A DNA stretch of 64,000 nt, taken from contig NW_027270308.1 of NCBI RefSeq assembly GCF_030848805.1, positions 1 to 64,000 on the forward strand, given 5' to 3'. The DNA comes from Temnothorax longispinosus. Lineage: Eukaryota > Arthropoda > Insecta > Hymenoptera > Formicidae. The translations under genes were made by a program, and so were the position numbers. Shown one piece after another: positions 54,185-64,000 of the stretch (within the stretch, counting starts at the first letter, position 1; the number at the start of each line of letters is the position of its first letter). A model generated the notes under the pieces. That model had not been told where the DNA came from, did no database searches, and saw nothing but the letters and a program-made list of their open reading frames with translations.

Positions 54185-55719
54185 CTTTAGACTTTACATT
54201 TTAATTGAGATAGGACTATTCATCTGGATCTACAAATTTAATCCAATCAGCCCAAAGCGCTTACTAAAAGCGCTGACTTCTGCTGAACGCAGCCAATACT
54301 TTTGCGCATGGGCACAATTTCTTGATATCCCGCAAAATACATAAAGCAATAATTTTTATTTATTTCTTAATAAATAAGATAATTAGTAGATAATTAGTTT
54401 TTAAAGGTGGAGCAAATTGAAACAAAAATGGAGCAATTCGTCTGTGCACTGAGAATGTACAAATTCTAATGATTGATATCCCGCAAAATGCTTAAGGGTT
54501 GGTTTATAATAGCCGTAACCGTTGATTTAAGCCGTAATCTTTAAAAAATTGACCAATCACAGTCGATTATTCTTCTCACATTCGACTGTGATTGGTCAAT
54601 TTCTTAAAAATTACGGCTTAAATCAACGGTTATGGCTATTATAAATCAACCCTAAAGCAAATTAAAGAAAAATGACAATTTTAAAAATGGCGCTCTCGAT
54701 TTCTGTTGCGCAGTCGCTAAATACTTTTGCGCATGCGCACAATTGCTTGATAACCTCCAAACTGCATAAAGCAATTATTTACGTTTTTCTTAATAAATAC
54801 TGTAGATAATTAGTTTTTAAAGGTGGAGCAATTGAAACAAGAACGGAGCAATTTGTCTGTGCCTTGAGAATGTACAAATTCCAGTGATTGATATCCCGCA
54901 AAATGCATAAAACGATAATTTTTATTTTTTTCTTAATAAATACTGTAGATAATTAGTTTTTAAAGGTGGAGCAAATTGAAACAAGAATGGAGCAATTTGT
55001 CTGTGCACTGAGAATGTACAAATTCTAATGATTGATATCCCGCAAAATGCATAAAGCAAATTAAAGAAAAATGACAATTTTAAAAATGGCGCTCTCGATT
55101 TCTGTTGCGCAGTCGCTAAATACTTTTGCGCATGCGCACAATTGCTTGATAACCTCCAAACTGCATAAAGCAATTATTTACGTTTTTCTTAATAAATACT
55201 GTAGATAATTAGTTTTTAAAGGTGGAGCAAATTGGAACAAGAATGGAGCAATTTGTCTGTGCCTTGAGAATGTATGTACAAATTCTAATAATTGATATCT
55301 CGCAAACTGTATAAAGCAAATTAAAGAAAAATGAATAATTTAAAAAATGGCGCGCTCGATTTCTGTTGCGCAGGCGCTAAGTACTGCGCATGCGCACAAT
55401 TTCTTGATAACCTCCGAACTGCATAAAGCCATTATTTACGTTTTTCTTAATAAATACTGTAGATAATTAGTTTGTAAAGGTGGAGCAAATTCAAACGAAA
55501 AGGGAGCAATTTTTCTGTACCTTGCGAATCTACAAATTCTAATGATTTTCGCTTATATTAACGTTTACATTGTTACTAACTTTATCATTTATTTATAAAA
55601 AAAATAAAATGGAGCAAATTATGAAACATGCATATTATGAAGGAGCAAATTAAGCAGATTTTTTTTCATGTATCGTAAGTTTCATTACTGTAGAGGTCGC
55701 TGGCTGGGAGCTTGTGGGT
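54185..55719 (-). repeat. Right inverted arm of the 23.5-kb element
   Basis: Inverted copy of 32193-33432 with one extra subrepeat round and one inserted MITE (54496-54652). It ends GCTTGTGGGT, followed by AAGAACGAT. Confidence 0.85.
54496..54652. mobile_element. PIF/Harbinger-like MITE in the right arm (TSD TAA)
   Basis: Inverted ends GGGTTGGTTTATAATAGCCG, TAA on both sides, core GACCAATCACAGTCGATTAT. It is absent at the same position of the left arm, so it inserted after the arms formed. Confidence 0.85.
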
Positions 55720-55728
55720 AAGAACGAT

Positions 55729-56408
55729 TGACACGGAATGCTATACCAATTCCATACAATGACACAGGCTCTTCCGCAAATAATAAAAATGTTGAAATTG
55801 AACAGAGAGTACAGACAAATTATACAGCAGCATTTTCACTTGATAATGAAAACATGACATTAGAAGAACAAGTGCCTAAACAGTCTGCAGGCTTTTCCGC
55901 AAACAGTGAAAATGTCGAAATTGGACAAGAAGTACAGACAAATTATACGGCAGCATTTTCATTCAATAATGAAAACGTGACGGAAGTACAATTGCCTGAA
56001 CAGTCTGCATTGCGTACGTATAAACATGGTAATTTAAATTTTGATGTAACTGCGGAAGGGGAAAATATAATGGAATGGGTGCATCTCGAGTCACCTATGC
56101 CACCCACAAATGATCAACGCCAAGATATTTGCACGCAAACAAATAATAAAGATGCACAAATAATCAAAGATCTAAAGATGGAAAATCGATATTTGCGACA
56201 ACAATTAAAGCGCCAAAAATTTCTCCAGCAACGTATGTTGAAAAGTAAAAAGAAAACTAAAGAAACATTAAAGAAGACTAAACAAACATTAAAGAAGAGT
56301 AAAGAAACATTAAAGAAGTCGACTAAACAAACATTAAGGAAAAGTAAAGAAACATTAAAAAAATTAATAAATGAACAAGAACTGCATCTTCTGTTGCAAA
56401 AAGCATGA
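55729..56408 (+). pseudogene. P-element-like THAP transposase, exon 2 continued
   Basis: Continues directly from 32192 once the insertion and one AAGAACGAT are discounted. It starts with the end of the THAP domain (LTRNAIPIPYND), then a low-complexity region with two similar segments (EIEQRVQTNYTAAFS and EIGQEVQTNYTAAFS). Then comes a long basic coiled coil with ETLKKTKQTLKKSK repeats at about residues 160-215. The frame ends at 56408, after a one-base slip in a CAAAAAGC run near 56400. Confidence 0.75.
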
Positions 56409-56634
56409 TTCATTTGCAACTGCATAAGCTACGTACAAAATATACAGAGGAAGAAAAAATGCTGTCCAAACAGCTGTACTATTATTCACCCGCAGCATTT
56501 TGTCGCTTAAAGAAAGCTGGTGGTAATTTTCCTGGACAGCGAACAATTAGAAAATGGATAAAAGAATATGATGTAAAACCAGGATTTTGTGATATTATAT
56601 TTCACAAATTAAAAGAAAAAATTTCGAAATAACG
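56405..56634 (+). pseudogene. P-element-like transposase, helix-turn-helix segment
   Basis: Continues the same protein in a new frame: RTKYTEEEKMLSKQLYYYSP, then FPGQRTIRKWIKEYDVKPGF. This is the pattern seen after the coiled coil in P-element/THAP9 transposases (YYYSP, R-T-I-R-W, PGF). It ends at TAA 56630-56632, just where the RNase H-like catalytic domain would begin. Confidence 0.7.
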
Positions 56635-56639
56635 AAATT

Positions 56640-56943
56640 AGTTCGACCAACAAGCTTTTTTAACGAGATCATCAAAACGCAATTAATGGCTTTTAATAGT
56701 ACATGGCAACGTCACTGGTCATCTACACAAGTTCTTCAGAAAATTGTAAACGAGGGTATGTATGCAACCAATAAAATGCATGCTGGATGGTTTAACACTA
56801 ATGAAAAGAGTTACAATCATCGCATGCAAGCATTAAAATTCTTAATGACAGTTAAAATATATTCCCGTACACGGTATAATAATGGTGCTGCAAAAGCAAT
56901 AAATACAGCTAATAGAAAATTAAAAAACTTGTCAAACAAATAA
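56640..56943 (+). pseudogene. Possible C-terminal remnant of the P-like gene
   Basis: Open frame with ATG at 56686, about 85 codons, basic, ending at TAA. No motif recognised. The catalytic and GTP-binding regions expected of P-type transposases are missing between 56634 and here, so the element is probably an internally deleted copy. Confidence 0.4.
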
Positions 56944-58324
56944 AAAGTATAAAAGTATAACTAAGTAATGAAAAGTAAAAGTAATAAAAAGTAAATATAT
57001 AAAGTACTAAAGGAAAAGATATACGAAGTCGAGAAAGTTAAAGTGAAAGAAAAAAGTAACGTAAAATGTATAAAATTAATATTATATATGCAAATTAAAA
57101 TACATAAATATTTCCTTGAATATTTTGTTATTATTAGTATCTTGGTAATGTCATTATGTTCAGTAATATGACGGCATGGTAACATGATGTTGCATTTACA
57201 ATGTGTACGTTGAGTATGAATTTTGCACATTATGCTACGTTACCGCAAATATTACTTTTCAGTAATAAGACAAAGTAATATGAATTTCCCAGTGTCATGG
57301 AAGATCGCAATCACAGTTGAAGTAATTGCATAAATCTATAGACTTATAGACTAGCAAATCTATCACGGACTAGAACAAAAAGTTGTAATGCGATCATGCT
57401 GTGAAATTGAGAAATTATATCTATTTTCTTATTACCAATGACATTCTAAAAGATACGAATAATGATACAAATATTTTAAGAAAATACATTAATTTTTGTT
57501 ATATTACACGTTGACACACGGTATTCAATATAATTACACAGGGCAAATTTAAGTGCAACGAATACCGTGCAACATATAACATATGACATTCCAAATTATT
57601 ACAGTGATTTTTATAAATCACTACAAAAAAAATGCCATGAATACAATTTTATAAATTGTATTCCGGTTAAAAAATGAATTGTATATTTAACAGGAAATTT
57701 ACTTGTAAATTTCATCGTGATAAGATATGCTAGTCCTTGATTTATGCAATTATTTCGACTGTGATTGCGATCTTTGCGTCATGCTCACAAATGTCAACCA
57801 GAATTACATTTTCCTCCTTACACTTTTATTTCAATATACGTTTAACGTTACATATAGTAAAGGCCTAAGTACAAAGACTGTCGTAACTTGTTCTCGTCAA
57901 AATTGCTCATAGTATAAACAAGAGAGTACATATCATAAGTCATAGAATAAAATCTGAAACGTACGATAATTTAATGTAATATTATGTTTAACATCAAATA
58001 ACATTTAAAAAATTGTAAAATATAATGCAAAAATAAAAAAACATTTTTTTGTAACATTATATATATTAAAAAATATTTTACAAGTTATTTCAAATGAAGC
58101 TACTACCTGGATTTGCGAATAACAGCTATATATTAAAGATTATTTTTGCCATGCCTTGTCGAATATATACGACAATATAACAATAACATATAGACACTTA
58201 TTGGCCAAGCCAGGTATTGTGGTATTATTTATTTAAAACCTATTCTATCCATAGTCCTCCTATAATATTTTCTCGTTATCCACACAAGTTAAAAATACAT
58301 TAACTTTTCCATAGTTTATATATA
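56944..58324. other. AT-rich spacer without recognisable genes
   Basis: No coding signal I can support. A small inverted pair CACGGTATTC / GAATACCGTG sits at about 57519-57575. The ORF at 57727-57912 matches nothing. Confidence 0.5.
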
Positions 58325-58907
58325 CACAGTAAAAAATCGTGCGTCCAAATGTTAAAATTTTCTTGTGTTACCAAGATTTGACTATTATTTCAATGTAAAA
58401 TTAACATACAACAGCTATGTTATTATTTTCGTAACATTTTTATGTGTTATATTAATGTCAACGTGATAACTTAACACTTTATGTATGTCATTTAGAAATT
58501 GAATATTATTTTAAGTTTTTTTAACATAATTATTTCAAAAAATCAACACGTCTTAAAGTTATTTTAACATAAACAAAAGTTAAAGTAAATCTTCAAATAA
58601 TCGTAAACTTTGACATACAAAATAATCAAATTTACTACAATCAAATGTTCAAAACAACATTTCTCTTAAGTTGAAATAACTATCGTTTATTCAAATATGT
58701 TATATCGACATTTTTTACAAGTTATTTTAACATTATACTTAAAGTAAAAAAAACAAATATAAATGTAAAATATAGTGTCAATAAATTAACATTTCTAATT
58801 TGTCAACAAGTAACACACGATAAATGAGTTATTTTAACTCAAAATTTAGAGTGGACTTTCTGGGACATTTGAAAAATGTTACGACTAACATTTTATTTTT
58901 TACTGTG
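58325..58907. mobile_element. Tc1/mariner-type MITE (TSD TA)
   Basis: 583 bp with inverted ends CACAGTAAAAAAT and ATTTTTTACTGTG, flanked by TA dinucleotides. The interior is AT-rich with many TTAACA/TGTTAA words and has no transposase. Confidence 0.8.
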
Positions 58908-60082
58908 TATACATAAATGACATAAGCTGAGAAGCCTTTTTTTCACGTTTGGCAAGATGGTAAGTATCATTACTTTTTTCTTTTCAAAGTCTTTTCTCCA
59001 TAGTTATATTGTTAAATAAATTCCACTTTTCTTATTGCGTTAACTCCTTTGCGCAAAAGTTTGCTGCTGTACAAAAGTTGGTGCACGATTTTTCGATTAA
59101 TTCTCTTGTACTTATCTTTATATATAATAACGTTTAACATAGTACACTTATTGTTAGTGCTAGAACTAGATCGTGGTATTACATTCTTATTTTATGGGTT
59201 GTCTACGTATGTGTATATAAAAAGTTAAGCACAAATGGCGTAGCATATAACTTCGTTCTTCGGTCCATTGGAGCGGTCAGTGGATCGTCGCGTAGGCTCC
59301 GTTAAAAAAGGCTTTGCCTACTGTAGCGAGAGCGTTTCGTGTACGCTGAGATGCAATTGCTTCGAAGCCATTGATACGGCTGCCATGGCTGTAAGAATGT
59401 TTGCAAACAGTACTGTTGCGTCAACAGAAAACTGTTATTGTAATCTCTTTTTATCTCTGCTCTTTCTTCACATTTACTTTTAACGTGATGGCAAAATATC
59501 AGAGGCAAATAAATATACTTAATATTTATCAATAACATATATACCATGTGAAATCAGTGAAATAGGAATTTATATATCACATTGAAGATCGATACGGATT
59601 AATATAATATCTATAATGTTTTACAGTTTACACATAAAAAGTTTACTTTTTAATTTAACCTTTGCACGTCCGTAATGTAATAAACGTGCCAAGCTGTAAA
59701 TCGATACGTTGCGGAGTTTTTCCTGGAGAAAATCTTGAATAAAGACTACTTTTTTACACGTTCAAAAGTAAAATGGTTCTTACAATTAGTATCATGCATT
59801 TAACAATTTTTAATTAAAGAAGATTTTCAAGATTACATGCTGCTGCTTCTATCGGATTGTTAAAATGTATATGTCATCTAATCGCGCAGAAAATTTTCCT
59901 TATATACGGATATATTAGTGGAAAGTAAGGAAGTTGTACGGGACTAGAGATTGTTTTCAACATCATTGTATATTTATCATATATTTACAACATATAGCAA
60001 TAAAAATTATTGATATATTTGTGATCTATCGGTTTCATGGAGCGCGCGCACGTGCGCGCGTTAGGATGAGATATCGGCAATC
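58908..60082. other. Spacer without a supported gene
   Basis: AT-rich. A GC-richer patch at 59240-59480 has a short ORF that matches nothing. A GCGCGCGCACGTGCGCGCG palindrome is at about 60041-60060. Confidence 0.5.
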
Positions 60083-61566
60083 ATGCGCGTAAGTACAGTC
60101 GATCACGACACGCGACGCGACGTTCCTTCTTCTTTCCTTGGTTGCGGTGCGAAGACAACGTGCGGTGGGCGACGAGCGATTCTGTGTGAGTATCTCTCAT
60201 AACCGAAAATAACAATATTTACATTGTCGTGGAATGCAGTGTTATCACGTCCCGTGATTTCGGCCGTGATTCCACAACAATGTAAACATTTAAACGCTTA
60301 ATTATATGTCATCTATTTCAGCAAGTAAAAGTACGGTGGCAGCGGTCTCGACGCCGACGACGGCCGCGACGGTTCCTACGGCCACGATGCCGACGACAGC
60401 AACGACGATCTCGGTGGCCGTGACGGCCCCCACGGCCACGATGCCGACGACGGCCGCGACGGCTCCTACGGCCACGATGCCGACGACAGCAACGACGACC
60501 CCAAGGCCCGTGACGGCCCTCACGATCACGATGCCGACGACGGCCGCGACGGCCCCTAGAGCCACGACGTCAAGGACGACCCCGGCGGTCGTAACGGCGT
60601 CCATGGCCACGGCAACGATGCCGACGACAGCAACGGCTCCGACGGCGACTGAGCCGATCGTATTAAACGTAAGTGTTAAAATAATGGGATAATTTCTTAT
60701 CATTATTAATAATGTTAACACTTTGCAATGACAGTCGCACATATCACATGTGACGCATACGTGACAGCGTTCGACAAAGTGTTAATAATGAAATTTATTT
60801 ACGTATATATATATATACATATATATATATGTAGTATGTATGTATGTATGTATGTATGTATATATGTATATATGTGTATATTTACATATCTTTACACATA
60901 CATACATACAATACCAGATAGAGCACTTAACTTTTGTGTTCACGATCCAAGAACTTGGTCCGAGATCTCGGACGGAGAAAGAATTAACCAATCGCATTTA
61001 AACAATTCAGCCAATTGACCAATGCGATTGGTTAATTCTTTCTCCGTCCGAGATCTTGGGCCAAGTTCTTGGATCGTGGACACAAGACTTTAAAGTGTTA
61101 CAGCTGTTATTTCTGAAAATATGCATAACATACAAAAAATGTTACACAAAAGTTGAAGAGTTGCAAGTGACACATAACATAGGCCGATATTCATGGTCGA
61201 TTCTTATTTCAAGACTGTCTTAAGTAACATCTTAAGATGTTAATACGTATCTGTGATTGGCTTATGACATCTCAAGATAGTACTTAAGACGGTCTTAAAT
61301 ATAACATCCGACTATGAATACCGGCCACAGTGATATTTCTTTTACCTTAGGTTGTGACCGGATCAACGATTAAAGTTGTTAATAATGAAATAATAGCCAC
61401 TTACTACTTGGGCTGTAATTACGGTCGCCACTGTATTTTCCTGGATGAATACAGAAACCTGGATGACATGCGTTGCCCCGTCCTTTCTTTCAGCGTAATG
61501 GCTGCCGTTTCCTACGACGCGGACGTGTTCAAGGCCGTCGGCCACGCCCTGATTAAGCGCACGTAA
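60083..61566 (+). CDS. Candidate three-exon gene for a Thr/Ala/Pro-repeat protein
   Basis: Exon 1 60083-60185 (ATG in ATCATGCGC), donor TGT|GTGAGT. Exon 2 60322-60668, acceptor TTTCAG, donor AAC|GTAAGT. Exon 3 61351-61566, acceptor TTTACCTTAG, stop TAA. Phases agree at both introns, giving 666 coding bases (221 residues). An alternative start is ATG 60306 without intron 1. Exon 2 encodes near-identical repeats built on PTATMPTTA and AATAPTA (a roughly 60-bp minisatellite). Exon 3 encodes a non-repetitive tail with YYLGCNYGRHCIFLDEYRNL. Function unknown. Introns contain palindromic elements. The splice signals are good, but there is no homology support. Confidence 0.45.
60216..60290. repeat. 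Short palindrome in intron 1 of the candidate gene
   Basis: TTTACATTGTCGTGGAAT faces ATTCCACAACAATGTAAA, with an inner CACG(T)CCCGTG. MITE-like, about 75 bp. Confidence 0.65.
60800..60910. repeat. (TA)n and (GTAT)n microsatellite
   Basis: TATATATA followed by GTAT tetranucleotides and mixed ATAC units, in intron 2 of the candidate gene. Confidence 0.9.
60931..61089. mobile_element. MITE with TTAA target duplication
   Basis: Inverted arms of about 65 bp (CACGATCCAAGAACTTGG, GAGATC(T)TCGGACGGAGAAAG) around an AACCAATCGCAT core. TTAA occurs on both sides (60927-60930 and 61090-61093), as for piggyBac- or Kolobok-type elements. Confidence 0.75.
61182..61326. mobile_element. MITE (GGCCGATATTCATGG family)
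   Basis: 145 bp, second copy of the family at 40024-40169, with CTTAAGACGGTCTTAAATAT and a GATTGGCTTATGACATCT core. The ends are a little diverged. Confidence 0.8.
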
Positions 61567-62720
61567 TATACGGATATTCGGAGAGGATATTCACTGGGGT
61601 CGCGAATAATGAGTCTTTGTTTATTATAAACAAATAACAATTTAATAATTTCAAAGTTACAGTATCTCCGTACACGAACGGACAGGTTCTATCGCGCACT
61701 GACCTGCGTCGATTGTTAACGAACTCTGATTTACCGTCGCTAAGAGCTTTATGCGGTTAATAACCGTTATCGCATGGTTGTTGTTCACGTAACTATCGTA
61801 TACGGCAACGGGATAAGCACGCCAGTATCGAGGATTTATCGCGCAACCGAGAATCGTGTTGACGCCTCGAATATTCACGGTCGACTGTCCGGGAGGAACG
61901 GGTCGAGTTCCCCCTCCTTGATGCTTGCGCAGGCGTAGAGCCTCGCTTTTACGCGTGAACATGTAATCGCGCGCCTTTTTCCTATTGGCCAATCGTATCG
62001 CTTAGTGACGAGCGACACGATCCGTTGTTCTGGCGGTCTGTTGCTTCCCGTGCGCTGAGCCGATCTCATTGGCTCAGCTCGATTCTGACTGAGATACTGA
62101 AACGGGATTGGACGGCGGACAAGGGCTCTCGCTTCGGTCTCGGCGATGCGGCAACCAATGCCAGCCGTCGCAATTTGCACGATGTGCAAGTTCGCGGCGA
62201 GTCACTCGGAACGTTTTCCGAGTGACCGAAAATGGACTCTGTGACGTTCCCTTTTTGCAACCAGGTAAGTAATCTTTGTACTAGAATCAAATTTATTAAT
62301 TCTCCTTTTCTTTCAGGTACCGGGTCTTCGCGGGATCGTCTCGCCCAATCAACGGATTGGTAATCATCGTCGGTAAGTATCCGAACGGTAAGTATATAAA
62401 ATAAGTATAAAACTGAGTATTACATATTGTTTCGACAGGGAAAAACATAAAATTAATGAATACAATGCAAAAATCGCGTTATCAAACGGATCTCGCTAAG
62501 TCGAGCCATGCTCGCTTCTCATTGGTCATCTAGACGTTCTTGCAATAGAAAGTTGCGCTGCGCGCTCTGATTGGCTGGAGGCCTCGTGAAATTAATAATG
62601 TATCGGAAAATAAGTAACATAATGTTAAATTGCCAGGAATCAATCCTATTGGCTCTCAAATAGTTTATAATATCTGAAACGCTTAAATCTATGAAAATTG
62701 ATAAGAACTTACTTAAAATC
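61567..62720. other. Spacer with possible short spliced exons
   Basis: No protein family recognised. A short ATG-led block at 62232-62264 with donor CAG|GTAAGT, and a block at 62317-62372 with acceptor TTTCAG and donor CGG-like CG|GTAAGT, could be small exons. The separating intron would be only 52 bp. Evidence is weak. The other open frames at 61657-62225 on both strands overlap each other and match nothing. Confidence 0.3.
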
Positions 62721-64000
62721 GCCCGGGACACTTTAAAAAGTGAAGGGCAGTTTTCCCATGCTACCGGGCGCGTCCACAGGTTGCGGATAGTGGAACGTCC
62801 AGGGAGGTTCTCTGGACAGTCGTGAATAACAATCAGAGACTTGTCTCTGAGCGGAATAAGCGATCGCGGACAAGGGAATCAAAAACCCGAAACCACAATG
62901 GAAGAGAGTAATATAAATAGATATACCCCAGGAGGTAACCCAGAAATGGGGAATCCTTCCACTTCCTTGGAAGTGGCTGAGCTCCGATCGGATTCTGGGG
63001 GGGGCTCAATATTACTCGATTCGGAGCCGACAGTGGAACACTTGGCTGTCGGAACCACTCTACAAGCATCAAGTGGAAAAATGGAGATTGCTACTCCTGC
63101 AGGCGGGGCGAGTCCGAGGAGCATCTCTTCTCGGCTGGAGAAAGTACAGATCGACAGGGCGACCGATGACGAGCAATCGCTTAAAGGTGGCAGTGTTGAC
63201 TGTATGGACTCCGACGTCAAGAGGGATCTTCTTGACTCAGAGGCCGACATAGCTTGCCAGGAGGAAGCAAGATCCAAAAAGAAAGAGATGACGGCAGCTC
63301 AAAAGGCTAGGAAAGCCTACAGAAATGCCCTGTCATTTCTGAAAAAGATGAGTAACAAGAAGGATGAGGAACTGACCACCAGGGACAGGGACCTCATCAA
63401 ACTAAACAAGAAAAAGGTCTCCAAATTTGAAGCCGAACAACAGCAACAAAAATTGGAGACAATCACCGAAGAAAAAGAGGTAGCAAGGACGAAGCCGGCA
63501 AGAAAGCTACAGAGGGCCAATGCTACGGTGGAATCTCCAAAGCCGGACAAACCCAATTTGCCACCTTCCGAAAGGAAAACGGTAAAGAGGGTGCGATCGG
63601 GCGACGGAGAGGAAAGCGAAGCAAAAAGAGTCAAGCCCTCGATAAGCTTCGATTCGCTCGAGGATTGTCGGATTGCCATCATAGATCGTTCTGATCCGGA
63701 TGACGGCCGAAAGGTGGATGGAGGTGGAAACGAAGGTTCTGCTGGCCATAGCCGAGCTGGATGGTGATAGTTGCGAGGAGGTCGACTTCGACGGGGCCGG
63801 TTGGCAGAAAGGCGTCAAAGTTGTTGGATGCAGCAACAGAAAGTCACGCGACTTTCTAACGCAAGTCATCGGCAGCTGCGGCGAACTATGGCAGGGGGCC
63901 CAACTCGAGGTCATCCAGATGTCACAACTACCGCTGAGGAAGAAAATCTCACTATGGATCCCACCTCCGGTTCCGGAAGGAGACGATACCGTGGTGAAGA
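62720..64000 (+). mobile_element. 5' end of a non-LTR retrotransposon (runs off the window)
   Basis: GC-richer block beginning near 62720 (GCCCGGGACACTT) with a leader of about 180 bp and a long ORF1. Only ORF1 is in the window; endonuclease/RT would be beyond 64000. The retrotransposon call rests on the DUF4780-like domain and the style of the leader, so it is tentative. Confidence 0.55.
62898..64000 (+). pseudogene. ORF1 with DUF4780-like C-terminal domain, frameshifted
   Basis: ATG at 62898 (MEESNINRYT). The first 290 codons are polar: an acidic, Ser-rich N-terminus, then a Lys/Glu/Gln-rich coiled coil at about residues 130-215 (KKEMTAAQKARKAYRNALSF, KFEAEQQQQKLE). The frame ends at 63767, but protein-like sequence continues in another frame from about 63708: KVLLAIAELDGDSCEEVDF, GWQKGVKVVGCSNRKSRDFL and LRKKISLWIPPPVP, the pattern of DUF4780. 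A single-base change near 63705-63710 is the likely break. DUF4780 is common in insect mobile-element ORFs; its role is probably RNA or DNA binding. Confidence 0.6.

Larger units (their letters stand above)
32193..55719 (+). mobile_element. 23.5-kb Mutator-like element with long foldback arms, inserted in the THAP exon
   Basis: The ends are inverted repeats starting ACCCACAAGCTCCCAGCCAG, flanked by the 9-bp duplication AAGAACGAT (32184-32192 and 55720-55728). Nine bases is typical of the Mutator superfamily. The arms are about 1.7 kb long without later insertions and contain tandem subrepeats of about 400 bp, as in foldback/Rehavkus-type elements. Inside are a broken MULE-like transposase, a SWIM zinc finger and a ubiquitin-hydrolase-like ORF (46107-51366). 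Later nested insertions: a BEL retrotransposon, a 4.4-kb foldback, a 1.5-kb palindrome and at least ten MITEs. Arm sequences are nearly identical at the outer 300 bp, so the element is not very old. Confidence 0.85.

Noticed and set aside
60302..60742. Minus-strand Val/Ala/Gly-rich ORF
   Set aside because: Antisense of the Thr/Ala/Pro minisatellite exon. The plus strand has matching splice sites, so it was preferred.

Overview
The window looks like arthropod, most likely insect, nuclear DNA: AT-rich spacers, GT-AG introns, insect-type retrotransposons (BEL/Pao, Ty3/gypsy, non-LTR), P-like, hAT-like and Mutator-like DNA transposons, and many miniature inverted-repeat elements (MITEs). An ant or other hymenopteran would fit, but this is inference. 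Almost nothing is an intact host gene. The window is a deep nest of mobile elements plus fragments of two host genes (SNX4-like, FAM50-like) and one candidate small gene near the right end.

Layout. 1-4327: 3' part of a BEL/Pao retrotransposon. 4328-7411: degenerate repeats, then an SNX4-like PX exon and a broken intron-bearing copy of FAM50. 8655-10324: foldback element with nested MITEs. 10325-13560: RT fragment, diverged BEL-type LTR piece, decayed hAT element. 14420-16680: 5'-truncated non-LTR retrotransposon (minus strand). 16786-19006: 3' end of a gypsy element with an extra small ORF and an LTR. 19258-56943: remains of a P-element-like THAP transposase gene, split first by a young 12-kb gypsy element in its intron (19685-31692, TSD ATGT, LTRs nearly identical) and then by a 23.5-kb element in its second exon (32193-55719, TSD AAGAACGAT).

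The 23.5-kb element has inverted arms built of roughly 400-bp repeats, a broken Mutator-like DDE transposase, a SWIM zinc finger and a ubiquitin-hydrolase-like C-terminal ORF. It has itself been invaded by a BEL copy (33461-39266, TSD CCCCAC), a 4.4-kb foldback (41362-45730, TSD CTATCAT), a 1.5-kb palindrome and many MITEs. The gypsy gag gene is interrupted by a 3.2-kb palindromic array of 412-bp units, seven of which carry a tRNA-like gene. Its pol is reached through a textbook -1 slippery heptamer.

Both BEL copies lack protease, RT and RNase H. A GC-rich tandem repeat lies between gag and integrase in each, so this looks like a non-autonomous lineage. At the right end are a candidate three-exon gene coding a Thr/Ala/Pro repeat protein (60083-61566) and the start of a non-LTR retrotransposon with a DUF4780-like ORF1 that runs off the window.
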